A DNA stretch of 58,006 bases from an uncultured Oscillospiraceae bacterium (GCA_910588495.1 CAJUPU010000018.1:1-58006), one strand, 5' to 3'. Shown: positions 42,491 to 50,549, counted from the first letter of the stretch. The notes: a model not told the origin generated them from the letters alone. Translations and numbers: made by a program.

Positions 42491-42613
42491 CCACCGCGCA
42501 GGCGCGGCGGGGACCCCGTGATTTATCTCAAATCGCCGGGAATGAATCCCGTCGATTTCAAGGTTTTGCCTTGAGGCAAAACGCTTGGACGCGCCACCTG
42601 GCGCGATGGAGCG
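42491..42613 (-). mobile_element. Gene-tail hairpin element, copy 2
   Basis: 123 bp between the two copies of the ilvN tail. In ilvN direction the hairpins are CGCGCCA/TGGCGCG (42590-42605), GTTTTGCC/GGCAAAAC (42563-42582), AAATCG-CGGGA (42530-42558) and CCCC-CCGCG (42489-42512). Order and orientation equal those in the element behind the response regulator (7873-8042). The stretch with CTTGAAATCG, ATTCATTCC and CGATTTGAG is clearly homologous to its CTTGAGATCG, ATCCATTCC and CGATCTGAG, with paired changes in the stem. Confidence 0.8.
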
Positions 42614-42616
42614 GGT

Positions 42617-43177
42617 TCACAGGATATTCTTGCCCAGGTCGAACTCCTCCCGCTCCTTGTTGCTGGAGTTGTTTTTGATCGTGGCCTCGCCCCGCTCCAG
42701 GGCCACCATGCCGGTGCGCACCAGCTCCAAAATGCCGAACTCCGCCAGCAGCTTCTCCAGCGCGTCGTCCTTGGACTCCTGGCCGATGATGGCCAGGGTC
42801 AGGCTCTGGGTGGACACGTCGATGATGGACGCCCGGAAGATGTTGGCGATCTGGATCACCTCGTTGCGCACCTCCCGGCTCTCCGCTTTGACCTTGATCA
42901 GCACCAGCTCCCGGCGGATGGACTGCTCCGGGGGGAGCAGCCGGACGGAGTAGACGGAGAACTGCTTACGCAGCTGGTTGATGATCTGGCCGATCTGGGC
43001 CTCGCCGCACAGCACCTCGATGGTGATGCGGGACACCGCCGGATCGTCGGTGGTGCCCACCGCCAGGGATTCGATGTTATAGCCCTTCCGGGAGAACAGC
43101 CGGGACACCTGACTGAGCACACCGGCGGAGTTCTCCACCAGCACCGACAGGGTGTGGCGTTTGATAAGGGTATTCAT
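42617..43177 (-). CDS. ilvN: Acetolactate synthase small (regulatory) subunit
   Basis: Regulatory subunit giving valine feedback to IlvB. 186 residues: N-terminal ACT domain (HTLSVLVENSAGVLSQVSRLF, GYNIESLAVG) and a C-terminal ALS_ss domain. Start ATG 43177 with AAAAGGAGGG; longer N-terminal reading frame overlaps ilvB and is not coding. 16 bp after ilvB. Its last 43 bases are duplicated downstream. Confidence 0.96.
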   Translation of the reverse strand: MNTLIKRHTLSVLVENSAGVLSQVSRLFSRKGYNIESLAVGTTDDPAVSRITIEVLCGEAQIGQIINQLRKQFSVYSVRLLPPEQSIRRELVLIKVKAESREVRNEVIQIANIFRASIIDVSTQSLTLAIIGQESKDDALEKLLAEFGILELVRTGMVALERGEATIKNNSSNKEREEFDLGKNIL

Positions 43178-43193
43178 GGCGCTCTCCCTCCTT

Positions 43194-44903
43194 TTAGTGT
43201 AACAGGAAATCGGTGACGGGGCTGCCGCCGCTGACCATGGGGTGGACCATGGCGTCGATGTCGATGGCACAGTCGATGACGCAGCCGCAGTCCGCCTCCA
43301 GCGCCTGGCGGAACGCCGCCTCGAACTCCGCCTGGTCCTTGGCCCGGAAGCCCTTCAGGCCGTAGGCCTGGGCCAGCTTCACGAAGTCGGGGCCCCGGTC
43401 CAGGTCGGTCTGGGAGAACCGCTTGTCGTAGATCAGGTTCTGCCACTGGCGGACCATGCCCAGGGTGCGGTTGTCAAAGACCACGGTGATCACCGGGATG
43501 TTGTAGTGCTCTATGGTGGACAGTTCGTGGCAGTTCATGCGGAAGCAGCCGTCGCCGGTGCAGTGGACCACTACCTTGTCCGGATTGCCCACCTTGGCCC
43601 CCATGGCGGCCCCCAGGCCGAAGCCCATGGTGCCGAAGCCGCCGCTGGTGAGCAGCTGGCCGGGGCGGGAGAAGTGGTAGTACTGGCAGGACCACATCTG
43701 GTGCTGGCCCACGTCGGTGGCGATGATGGCGTCACCGCCCGTCAGGTCGGAGATGGTCTCCAGGATCTCGTGGGCGTGAAGGATATCATCCTTCTTCAAG
43801 GGCAGCTCCTTCCGGGCGAACACCTGGGCCTTCCAGGCGGTGAAGTCGTGCTGGGGCAGGGTCTCGTTGAGCAGCTCCAGCACCCGCCGGGCGTCGCCGA
43901 TGATGTGGTGGTAGGTCTGGACGTTCTTGTCGATCTCCGCCCGGTCGATGTCGATGTGGACGATCTTGGCGTTGGCCGCGAAGGAGGGAGGATCGGTGGC
44001 CACCCGGTCGGAGAACCGGCAGCCGATGGCGATCAGCAGATCGCACTCGGCGGTGGCCATGTTGGAGGCGTGGGAGCCGTGCATCCCCACCATGCCGGTG
44101 AACAGGGGGTGATTGCCGGGGCAGGCTCCGCCCCCCATGATGGTGGAGCCCACCGGGGCGTCCAGGGTCTCGATGAACCGGCGGAACTCGGGCACCGCGC
44201 CCTTGGAGCGGATCACGCCGCCCCCCACCAGCACCATGGGGCGCTGGGATTGGGAGATCAGCTCCAGCAGCTTGTCGATGTCCCCCCGGTTGGGCTCGGG
44301 ATTCTTCAGGTCCCGGTTGGACCGGCGCAGCAGGGTGGCCAGCCGCCCGTGGTTGGGGTGCTCGTGGACGGGCATGTACTGGTATTCGCCCTCGATGGCG
44401 GTGACGTTTTTGGCGATGTCCACCAGCACCGGGCCGGGGCGGCCGGACCGGGCGATGGCGAAGGCCTCTCGGATCACGTCGGCCAGCTCGTTCACGTCCT
44501 TCACCAGGAAATTGCACTTGGTGATGGGCATGGTGATGCCGGTGATGTCCACCTCCTGGAAGGAGTCCTTGCCGATCAGGTTCTCGCTGACGTTGCAGGT
44601 GATGAACACCACGGGGGAGGAGTCGTAGTAGGCGGTGGCGATGCCGGTGACCAGGTTGGTGGCGCCGGGGCCGGAGGTGGCGAAGCACACCCCCACCCTG
44701 CCGGTGGAGCGGGCATAGCCGTCGGCGGCGTGGGACGCGCCCTGCTCGTGGGCGGTGAGGTAGTGGTGGATCTTCTCGTTGTAGCCGTGGAGCTCGAACT
44801 CGTCGTAGATGTTCAGGATGGTGCCGCCGGGGTAGCCAAACACCGTGTCCACGCCCTGCTCCAGCAGGCACTCCATCACGATCTGGGACCCTCTCATCAA
44901 CAT
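43194..44903 (-). CDS. ilvB: Acetolactate synthase large (catalytic) subunit
   Basis: ThDP-dependent condensation of pyruvate, first common step to valine, leucine and isoleucine. 569 residues: N-terminal ThDP pyrimidine domain (VFGYPGGTILNIYDE, catalytic Glu in LTAHEQGASHAADGYAR), central FAD domain, and C-terminal ThDP motif (GDGCFRMNCHELSTI). Start ATG 44903 with AAGGAGG; the upstream part of the frame lies in the leader. First gene of ilvBN, with a strong promoter and an attenuator-like terminator. Confidence 0.97.
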   Translation of the reverse strand: MLMRGSQIVMECLLEQGVDTVFGYPGGTILNIYDEFELHGYNEKIHHYLTAHEQGASHAADGYARSTGRVGVCFATSGPGATNLVTGIATAYYDSSPVVFITCNVSENLIGKDSFQEVDITGITMPITKCNFLVKDVNELADVIREAFAIARSGRPGPVLVDIAKNVTAIEGEYQYMPVHEHPNHGRLATLLRRSNRDLKNPEPNRGDIDKLLELISQSQRPMVLVGGGVIRSKGAVPEFRRFIETLDAPVGSTIMGGGACPGNHPLFTGMVGMHGSHASNMATAECDLLIAIGCRFSDRVATDPPSFAANAKIVHIDIDRAEIDKNVQTYHHIIGDARRVLELLNETLPQHDFTAWKAQVFARKELPLKKDDILHAHEILETISDLTGGDAIIATDVGQHQMWSCQYYHFSRPGQLLTSGGFGTMGFGLGAAMGAKVGNPDKVVVHCTGDGCFRMNCHELSTIEHYNIPVITVVFDNRTLGMVRQWQNLIYDKRFSQTDLDRGPDFVKLAQAYGLKGFRAKDQAEFEAAFRQALEADCGCVIDCAIDIDAMVHPMVSGGSPVTDFLLH

Positions 44904-44989
44904 ATCAGGAACCTCCTTCGATACAAAAAAGCACAGCCGCGTCCGACACAGGACGAGCCATGCTCCGCGGGCTTGAAAAAGCGTATCAT
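44897..44989 (-). other. Possible leader ORF of ilvB
   Basis: A 30-codon ORF in the ilvB leader starts at ATG 44989 and ends at a TGA overlapping the first codons of ilvB. It reads through the attenuator stem. Its translation (MIRFFKPAEHG...) is not rich in Ile, Leu or Val, and its ribosome site is weak, so it may be chance. Confidence 0.25.
44925..44964 (-). terminator. Attenuator-like terminator in ilvB leader
   Basis: On the minus strand an interrupted stem (AGCA, GC, CGTCC with GGACG, GGC, TGCT) is followed by TTTTTTG. It lies after the ilvB promoter and 22 bases before ilvB, so transcription would stop before the gene unless prevented. No T-box sequence was seen. Confidence 0.65.
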
Positions 44990-45006
44990 TTCGATATATC
45001 CAGGTT

Positions 45007-45035
45007 ATCATATCCTTTTGCGGGCGGTTTGTCAA
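45007..45035 (-). promoter_or_regulatory. ilvB promoter
   Basis: On the minus strand consensus TTGACA (45030-45035), 17 bp spacer, TATGAT (45007-45012), giving a leader of about 100 bases. Confidence 0.9.
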
Positions 45036-45118
45036 TGTAAAATGGCGGGAGTTTCGCAAATTGCGCCAGTCTGACAAAGCAAAGCCGGTTTTTGTCTATT
45101 TTTTGGGAGAAATAGCAA

Positions 45119-45150
45119 GGAACGGGAAGGGCAGGGGCCCTTCCCGTTCC
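45119..45150 (-). terminator. Hairpin downstream of DUF1540 gene
   Basis: GGAACGGGAAGGG (45119-45131) pairs with CCCTTCCCGTTCC (45138-45150). Followed on the minus strand by TTGCTATTTC. Probable terminator of the DUF1540 gene, protecting the ilv promoter from read-through. Confidence 0.65.
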
Positions 45151-45336
45151 TCCGCGCGGCTGTGCTCCATCCGCGCTGCTCACGACGGCTTCGCGCTTCG
45201 TGTTGTCACGCTGCGAAGCGGTCAGGCCGCTCGGTCGCTTTCGCTCCGGCTCGGCCTGGTCTGCGGGGCGCTGTGCGCCTCTGCGCTCGGCCTTGCTCCG
45301 CTCCAAGCTCCCTCGCTGACCGCTTCTCCGCGCTTC
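45151..45336 (-). repeat. Repeat R2 region, copy 3, with inverted repeat
   Basis: 186 bp of very GC-rich repeat DNA right after the DUF1540 stop. The R2 core is on the minus strand at 45174-45192, with its TGTTGTCACGCT flank at 45201-45212. A separate pair GAAGCGGTCAG (45215-45225) / CTGACCGCTTC (45316-45326) frames 90 bp with small hairpins such as GGCGC/GCGCC. Frames are open here but show no protein-like sequence; I see no gene. Confidence 0.6.
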
Positions 45337-45522
45337 TTAGTGGCACCCGCAGGAAGTGCCGTGGTCGCCCAGCTTGAAGGACGCGCACTCGGTCTCGCCG
45401 CACTTGCACACGCTGTTCTGGCAGTGGCCCACCTGGATCTCGTTGAGGGTGCAGCGCTGGTCCTTGTGGTAGGTGCAGCTGTTCACGGTGCACTTGATGC
45501 TGGGATTGGTCTGGTTGGTCAT
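45337..45522 (-). CDS. DUF1540 small cysteine-rich protein
   Basis: 61 residues with nine cysteines, two in the family motif (IKCTVNSCTYH...C...CKCGETECASF) and a C-terminal CGCH. DUF1540 proteins are common in spore-forming Clostridia and are expected to bind metal; the role is unknown. Start ATG 45522 with AAGGAGG. Stands alone. Confidence 0.93.
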   Translation of the reverse strand: MTNQTNPSIKCTVNSCTYHKDQRCTLNEIQVGHCQNSVCKCGETECASFKLGDHGTSCGCH

Positions 45523-45593
45523 GGTCGTTACCTCCTTGTATCCTGGTCATATCGAACACAAGGGAGAGTATGCCCCGGGAGGGAAGGGGCTAT

Positions 45594-46469
45594 TCAGGCT
45601 TTGCCGGAGGGGCGCTTTCCCGGCCTGTGCCCCGGCTGGGGCCGGTCCGGAGAGGCGGGCCTGCGCTGGAACCGGGGGATGAACCGGGTGGCGAAGTTCC
45701 CTTTGCCCCGGCCTTTGACATAGAAGTAGCCGATGGTGGAGAACACCACCGCGCCGATGAAATTGACGAACAGGTCCTTCATGGTATCCACGATGCCCAC
45801 GTCCAGATAGCCGCCCAGCCCCAAGGGCATTTGGGTGCCGTCGGCCAGCACTAGGATCACGTCCTGGATGCCCTGGACCACCACGGCGGTGGTGCCGTTG
45901 TCAGGGTCCAGGTTGACGGTGGAGATGGTGTGGAGGACGGTGTCCTTCTGCATGTCGAACAGCAGGAACTGGTCCATGGAAAACTCGAAGAACTCCCACA
46001 GTACGCCGATGGTCATGGAGAAGCAGAAGGCGGTGACCGCCATGAAGAAGGGGGACAGGTGAAGGGACACCGATTCCTCCCGGTTGAGGATGTCCACCAG
46101 GGCGAAACCGATGGCGGCGCACAAAAAGCCGTTCATGGTGTGGAGCATGGTGTCCCAGTAGGGGAATTGGATGTAATAGTCGCTGATCTCGCCCAGGATC
46201 TCGGCGGAATAGATGAACAGGAGGATGATGATCTCCAGGGTGTCGGGCAGGTCGATGTGCAGCCGCCGCTCGAACAGGGAGGGCAGGGTGAACAGCACCA
46301 GGGTGAGCACGCACAGCAGCATGTTCTCGTAATTCTGGTTGAAGAACTGGGCCACCAGCATGAGCACCACCGACAGCCGCAGCACGAAATAGACGGTGTA
46401 GACCAGTTTCTTGTTCTCGACGTGCCGCCATTCCATGCCTTTGCGCTGTTTCCGATTCCAATCTGCCAT
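45594..46469 (-). CDS. YjdF/DUF2238-like inner-membrane protein
   Basis: 291 residues with about six membrane segments. The conserved stretch FPYWDTMLHTMNGFL followed by a membrane helix and FSMTIGVLWEFFEF resembles the YjdF (DUF2238) family, whose function is unknown. The C terminus is Pro/Arg-rich and cytoplasmic. Start at ATG 46469 with AAAGGAGCG; the longer frame upstream enters the divergent intergenic region. Confidence 0.82.
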   Translation of the reverse strand: MADWNRKQRKGMEWRHVENKKLVYTVYFVLRLSVVLMLVAQFFNQNYENMLLCVLTLVLFTLPSLFERRLHIDLPDTLEIIILLFIYSAEILGEISDYYIQFPYWDTMLHTMNGFLCAAIGFALVDILNREESVSLHLSPFFMAVTAFCFSMTIGVLWEFFEFSMDQFLLFDMQKDTVLHTISTVNLDPDNGTTAVVVQGIQDVILVLADGTQMPLGLGGYLDVGIVDTMKDLFVNFIGAVVFSTIGYFYVKGRGKGNFATRFIPRFQRRPASPDRPQPGHRPGKRPSGKA

Positions 46470-46566
46470 GGTGCGCTCCTTTCCTGTACGGTGTGCCGCT
46501 GGTGTCAAAGAAATGATGTCAGATTGCGCCCTGCGGCGCATAGTATGTTGCTGGAGGTGATCGAAG

Positions 46567-46779
46567 ATGGACTTGAAAAACGATAAGATCACGCTGGGCG
46601 AGCTGTGGGACGATCCCAGGAGCCGGTCGGTGTTCCAGAAGCGGATCCCCATGCTGGCCAAGCACCCGGTGAAGGGGGCGGCCCGGACGGTGACGCTGGA
46701 ACAGCTGCGGGACTTCATGGCCGGCTGGGTGCCGGGGATGATGATCAACGGGGTGATGTCCGACCTGAAGAAGCTCTAG
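46567..46779 (+). CDS. Small protein resembling a glycosidase-associated C-terminal domain
   Basis: 70 residues (MDLKNDKITLGELWDDP then KRIPMLAKHP, VTLEQLRDFMAG, ending SDLKKL). The pattern (LGELL..P.....L....P, then LTLRQL) recalls short helical domains attached to the C terminus of some Firmicutes glycoside hydrolases, but here stands alone. GGAGG precedes the ATG at normal spacing, and a terminator follows. Function unknown. Confidence 0.65.
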   Translation: MDLKNDKITLGELWDDPRSRSVFQKRIPMLAKHPVKGAARTVTLEQLRDFMAGWVPGMMINGVMSDLKKL

Positions 46780-46817
46780 GCCGCGTACATCACCCTGCTT
46801 CGGCAAGTATACCAGAA

Positions 46818-46851
46818 ACCGGGCCCGCTGTCAAATGGCAGCGGGCCCGGT
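46818..46851. terminator. Terminator between small gene and decayed epimerase
   Basis: ACCGGGCCCGCTG (46818-46830) pairs with CAGCGGGCCCGGT (46839-46851), 8-base loop. Converging genes on both sides. Confidence 0.8.
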
Positions 46852-46864
46852 CTTCCAATGAGCG

Positions 46865-47312
46865 CTACAGGACGGGGGCCTTTGTCAGGGAAAGCAGCAC
46901 GTCATCCACAGACATCTGCAATCGCGGGGGGATCTCCGGTCGGCCGGGCAGAACGGCCTGATATGCCGGAGTGCCGCTGTGCTCCACCTGATAGCGGAGA
47001 CGGGGCAGGCCGGACCCTTGGGCCAGCCGGTCCAGGAAGGCGGTGTAGTCCGAGGTATCCCTCGTGCCCACATGGAACACGCCTTGCAGGTCATGCTCCA
47101 GGATGAAAGAGACCCAGCGGGCGATCTGGGTGTCCATCGTGTAGTTGCACGATGGACCGTGGTTCGTCCAGGTCAAAATGGAGCAAAGCGGGATCTCCGC
47201 CGCCTTTGGGAGCCGTCCGATAAGTGCCGGACACGGAATGTCCCGCCTTTTGGAGGGCCTTCATGACGGCGGACCCGGCCAGCCCGCTGGCGCCCAGGAC
47301 CAATACCTTCAT
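46865..47312 (-). pseudogene. NAD-dependent epimerase/reductase remnant (internal deletion and frameshift)
   Basis: The N-terminal part (start 47312) has the Rossmann motif VLGASGLAGSAVMKAL and reads to about DLDEPRSIV. The C-terminal part lies in another frame from about 47140 (NYTMDTQIARWVSFILEHDLQGVFHVGTRD...) and ends at 46865. Intact RmlD/SDR-type relatives are about 280-290 residues, so roughly half the middle, including the YxxxK site, is missing. The junction sits at CCATCGTG-CAACTA-CACGATGG (about 47135-47156), a perfect short palindrome. Confidence 0.82.
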
Positions 47313-47316
47313 ACGC

Positions 47317-48162
47317 TTACCGCCCCTCGGCGATCTTCCTGCCGGTGGGGGTGGCGGCCAGCCCGCCCTCCCCGGTCTCCCGCAGAGAGGGCGGCATGGC
47401 CCGGCCCACCGCCGCCATGGCGTCGATCACCTCGTCGCAGGGGATGGGGCTGGACAGCCCCGCCAGGGCCATGTCGGCGCAGGACAGGGCGTTCACCGCC
47501 CCCATCACGTTGCGCTTCACGCAGGGCACCTCCACCAGCCCGGCCACCGGGTCGCACACCAGCCCCAGCACGTTTTGCAACGCCATGGCGCAGGCGTGGG
47601 CCATCTGCCGGGGAGAGCCCCCCCGGGCGTGGACCAGGGCGGCGGCGGCCATGCCGGAGGCGGAGCCCACCTCCGCCTGACAGCCCCCCTCCGCCCCGGA
47701 GATGGAGGCCCGGGTGGCGATGACCTGGCCGAACCCGGCGGAGACGTACAGGCACTTCACCATGTCCTCGTCGCTGAGCCGGTCCTTGCGCTGGAGGGGG
47801 AGGAGCACCGCGGGCAGCACCCCGCAGGCCCCGGCGGTGGGGGCGGCCACGATGCGGCCCATGCAGGCGTTGTGCTCCCCCAGCTTCAGGGCGGTGGAGA
47901 TGACCTCCTGGACAAAGGGCCCGCAGATGGAGCGGTCCAGGGCGGCCATTTGGGCCCCCTGCCCCCCGGACAGGCCGCAGGGGGAGCGGCGGGTGGGGTC
48001 GTAGTCCAGCACGGACCCCTTCATGGTCTGCCATAAAGCGGCCATTTTGGACAGGCTGTCCCCTTGGGGCACGTCCCGGTCCTGGCAGTCGTCCTCCAGC
48101 ACGGCCTGCCACAAAGGCTTGTCCGCCGACGCGGACAGCAGAGCTTGCACCGAGCCAAACAT
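47317..48162 (-). CDS. sdaAA: L-serine ammonia-lyase, iron-sulfur-dependent, alpha subunit
   Basis: Deaminates serine to pyruvate and ammonia in anaerobes. 281 residues with the cluster-binding cysteines of the family (SPCGLSGGQ, CMGRIVAAPTAGACGVLPA, LGLVCDPVAG). It follows sdaAB by four bases on the same strand, forming the usual two-subunit enzyme. Pyruvate produced would feed ilvB and fermentation. Confidence 0.95.
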   Translation of the reverse strand: MFGSVQALLSASADKPLWQAVLEDDCQDRDVPQGDSLSKMAALWQTMKGSVLDYDPTRRSPCGLSGGQGAQMAALDRSICGPFVQEVISTALKLGEHNACMGRIVAAPTAGACGVLPAVLLPLQRKDRLSDEDMVKCLYVSAGFGQVIATRASISGAEGGCQAEVGSASGMAAAALVHARGGSPRQMAHACAMALQNVLGLVCDPVAGLVEVPCVKRNVMGAVNALSCADMALAGLSSPIPCDEVIDAMAAVGRAMPPSLRETGEGGLAATPTGRKIAEGR

Positions 48163-48166
48163 ATCC

Positions 48167-48841
48167 TCAGCCCTCCTTCAGATCCAGATAGATGCAGCGC
48201 ACCACGCCGCCCAGCAGGTCGATGTCGTCCAGCGTCTCCTCGCTCAGCGGCTGGTCGCACTCGATCACCGTGACGGACAGCCCGCCCCGGCGGTCCCGGT
48301 AGAGCTGCATGGTGGCGATGTTGGCCCCGTTGCGGGCCAGGCAGGTGCTCACCTCGGACACCACCCCCGGCTCGTCCCGGCCCCGGATCACCAGGGTGGG
48401 CAGGTCGCCGGAGAAGGCGGCCTCCAGCCCGTCGATGGAGTTGACCCGGATGCGCCCGCCCCCCAGGGAGGAGGCGGACACCACCACCGTCCGCCCCCGG
48501 GAGCCCACCAGGGTCATGACGGCGGTGTTGGGGTGGGCGTCCCGCAGGGTGACGGGGTGGATGTTCACCTCCAGCCCGGCCTCCCGGGCCAGCTGGAGGC
48601 TGAAGGGGATGTTTGGATCGTCGGGGCCCATGCCCAGCAGGCCCGCCACGATGGCCCGGTCGGTGCCGTGGCCCGGCCCGGTGGCGGCGAAGGAGCCGTG
48701 GAGGCCGATGTCCGCCCGGGCGGGCTGGAAGCCCAGCAGCTTGCGGCCGATGTAGCCGATCCGGGCGGCCCCGGCGGTGTGGGACGAGGACGGGCCTACC
48801 ATGACGGGACCCATGATGTCGAAGATGTTCAAGGGACGCAT
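48167..48841 (-). CDS. sdaAB: L-serine ammonia-lyase, iron-sulfur-dependent, beta subunit
   Basis: 224 residues: N-terminal beta domain with GPSSSHTAGAARIG, and a C-terminal ACT domain (DEPGVVSEVSTCLARNGANIATMQL) that may sense serine. First gene of the sdaAB-sdaAA pair; preceded by the pyruvate kinase terminator. Confidence 0.95.
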   Translation of the reverse strand: MRPLNIFDIMGPVMVGPSSSHTAGAARIGYIGRKLLGFQPARADIGLHGSFAATGPGHGTDRAIVAGLLGMGPDDPNIPFSLQLAREAGLEVNIHPVTLRDAHPNTAVMTLVGSRGRTVVVSASSLGGGRIRVNSIDGLEAAFSGDLPTLVIRGRDEPGVVSEVSTCLARNGANIATMQLYRDRRGGLSVTVIECDQPLSEETLDDIDLLGGVVRCIYLDLKEG

Positions 48842-48903
48842 ACCTCCTCAGCGCGTGGATGTGGTCATGGATAGTTTACCACATGATGCCATCCGCCGCA
48901 AGG

Positions 48904-48937
48904 AAAAAAGAGGCGGCCCGGAGATCTTCCGGACCGC
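48904..48937 (-). terminator. pyk terminator
   Basis: GCGG-CCGG (48913-48921) pairs with CCGG-CCGC (48929-48937) with one mismatch. On the minus strand followed by a run of six T. Confidence 0.88.
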
Positions 48938-48944
48938 TTCTGAG

Positions 48945-50363
48945 TTATTTCACCACCTGGGCCTTGATCAGGTTGGTGGTGCCGCTGCTGCTCAGGGGCA
49001 CCCCGGCGGTGATCACCACCGTGTCCCCGGACTGGACCAGCCCCTCCTTCTTGGCGGTGTCCACGCACAGGGAGAACAGCCGGTCGGTGGAGTCCACGTT
49101 GCCGGACAGGAAGGGGACCACCCCCCAGGAGATGGCCAGCTGGCGGCGCACCCGCTCCTCGGTGGTGAGGGCGGCCACGGCGCACCCCGGGCGGAACCGG
49201 GAGATCATCCGGGCGGTGTAGCCCGACTGGGTGGCGGTGAGGATGGCGGTGGCCCCCAGGTCCATGGCGGTGAGGCAGCTGGTGTGGCTGATGGCGTCGG
49301 AGATGCTGTTGGTGTGGTCGAACACCGTGCTGCGGAACCGCTTCCAGTAGTCGGTGCCCCCCTCGGCGGCCTCCACGATGCTCACCATGGTCTGGAGGGC
49401 CTCCACCGGGTGCTTGCCGGAGGCGGTCTCGCCGGACAGCATGACGCAGCTGGTGCCGTCGAACACGGCGTTGGCCACGTCGGACACCTCCGCCCGGGTG
49501 GGCCGGGGGTTGCGGATCATGGAGTCCAGCATCTGGGTGGCGGTGATGACCACCTTGCCCTTGTGGATGGCGGACTTGATCATCTTCTTTTGGAGGACGG
49601 GGACCTCGTAGGCGGGGATCTCCACCCCCAGATCGCCCCGGGCCACCATGACGCCGTTGGCGGCGTTGGCGATGGCGTCCAGGTCGTCCACGCCCTCCCG
49701 GTTCTCGATCTTGGCGATGATGCCGATGTCCTGGCCGCCGAAGCCGTCCAGCACGGTGCGGATCTCCGCCACGTCGGAGGCTCGGCGGACGAAGGAGGCG
49801 GCCACGAAGTCGAAGTCGTTCTCCACGGCGAAGCGCAGGTCCTCCTTGTCCTTGTCGGTGAGGGCGGGCAGGGCGATGGACACGCCGGGGATGTTGATGC
49901 TCTTGTTGCTGGACAGCGCCCCGCCGGTGACCACCCGGCAGGCGATGTCCTGGCCGCGGATCTCCTCCACCTCCAGGTCCACCAGGCCGTCGTCGATGAG
50001 GACGTGGCAGCCGCTCTGGAGCTCCTGGTGGAGGTTGGCATAGGTGACGGAAACCTGCTGGGCGTCGCCGTCCACCTCCCGGGTGGTGAGGGTGAAGGGG
50101 GCGCCCTCCTGGAGCTCGACCCGGCCGCAGCCGAAGGCGCGGATGCGGATCTCGGGTCCCTTGGTGTCCAAAATGGTGGCCACGGGCCGGGCCAGGTTGT
50201 CCCGCACCCGCTTGAACCGGGTGAGCAGGGCGCCGTGGGTCTCATGGGTGCCGTGGGAGAAGTTGAAGCGGGCGGCGTCCATGCCGGATAGGATGAGCTG
50301 CTCCATGACCTCCTCGCTGTCGGACGCGGGGCCAAGGGTGCAGACGATCTTTGTTTTTCTCAT
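48945..50363 (-). CDS. pyk: Pyruvate kinase
   Basis: Last step of glycolysis, PEP to pyruvate with ATP formation. 472 residues: MRKTKIVCTLGPAS start, PK signature IIAKIENREGVDDLD with catalytic Lys, MVARGDLGVE, and the C-terminal allosteric domain. It lacks the extra PEP-utiliser domain found in Bacillus pyruvate kinases. Start placed at ATG 50363 with AGGAGG; the frame is open upstream into the promoter. Single gene. Confidence 0.97.
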   Translation of the reverse strand: MRKTKIVCTLGPASDSEEVMEQLILSGMDAARFNFSHGTHETHGALLTRFKRVRDNLARPVATILDTKGPEIRIRAFGCGRVELQEGAPFTLTTREVDGDAQQVSVTYANLHQELQSGCHVLIDDGLVDLEVEEIRGQDIACRVVTGGALSSNKSINIPGVSIALPALTDKDKEDLRFAVENDFDFVAASFVRRASDVAEIRTVLDGFGGQDIGIIAKIENREGVDDLDAIANAANGVMVARGDLGVEIPAYEVPVLQKKMIKSAIHKGKVVITATQMLDSMIRNPRPTRAEVSDVANAVFDGTSCVMLSGETASGKHPVEALQTMVSIVEAAEGGTDYWKRFRSTVFDHTNSISDAISHTSCLTAMDLGATAILTATQSGYTARMISRFRPGCAVAALTTEERVRRQLAISWGVVPFLSGNVDSTDRLFSLCVDTAKKEGLVQSGDTVVITAGVPLSSSGTTNLIKAQVVK

Positions 50364-50422
50364 GCTGGCTACCTCCTGTCTTGGAAAGCACGATATGTAT
50401 TGACTTATCTGATACAAGCCAC

Positions 50423-50450
50423 ATCATACACAAACCGGGGGAAATGTCAA
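50423..50450 (-). promoter_or_regulatory. pyk promoter
   Basis: On the minus strand TTGACA (50445-50450), 16 bp spacer, TATGAT (50423-50428), about 60 bases before the start codon. Confidence 0.85.
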
Positions 50451-50513
50451 GACGAACGGGGAAAACTTTCACGATATGCCGATCTTTCAGGGGCGAACGG
50501 GCAAAAATTTGGG

Positions 50514-50544
50514 CAAAAGAGGCGGAGCGCCCGGCGCTCCGCCT
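50514..50544 (-). terminator. Terminator of CNNM-type gene
   Basis: AGGCGGAGCGC pairs with GCGCTCCGCCT; on the minus strand TTTT follows. Just past the stop codon at 50550. Confidence 0.85.
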
Positions 50545-50549
50545 CCTGT

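Noticed and set aside
45061..45336. Protein-coding gene in the open frames after the ilvB promoter
   Set aside because: Several frames are open because of GC bias, but the DNA is a terminator plus repeat R2 and the translations are low-complexity.
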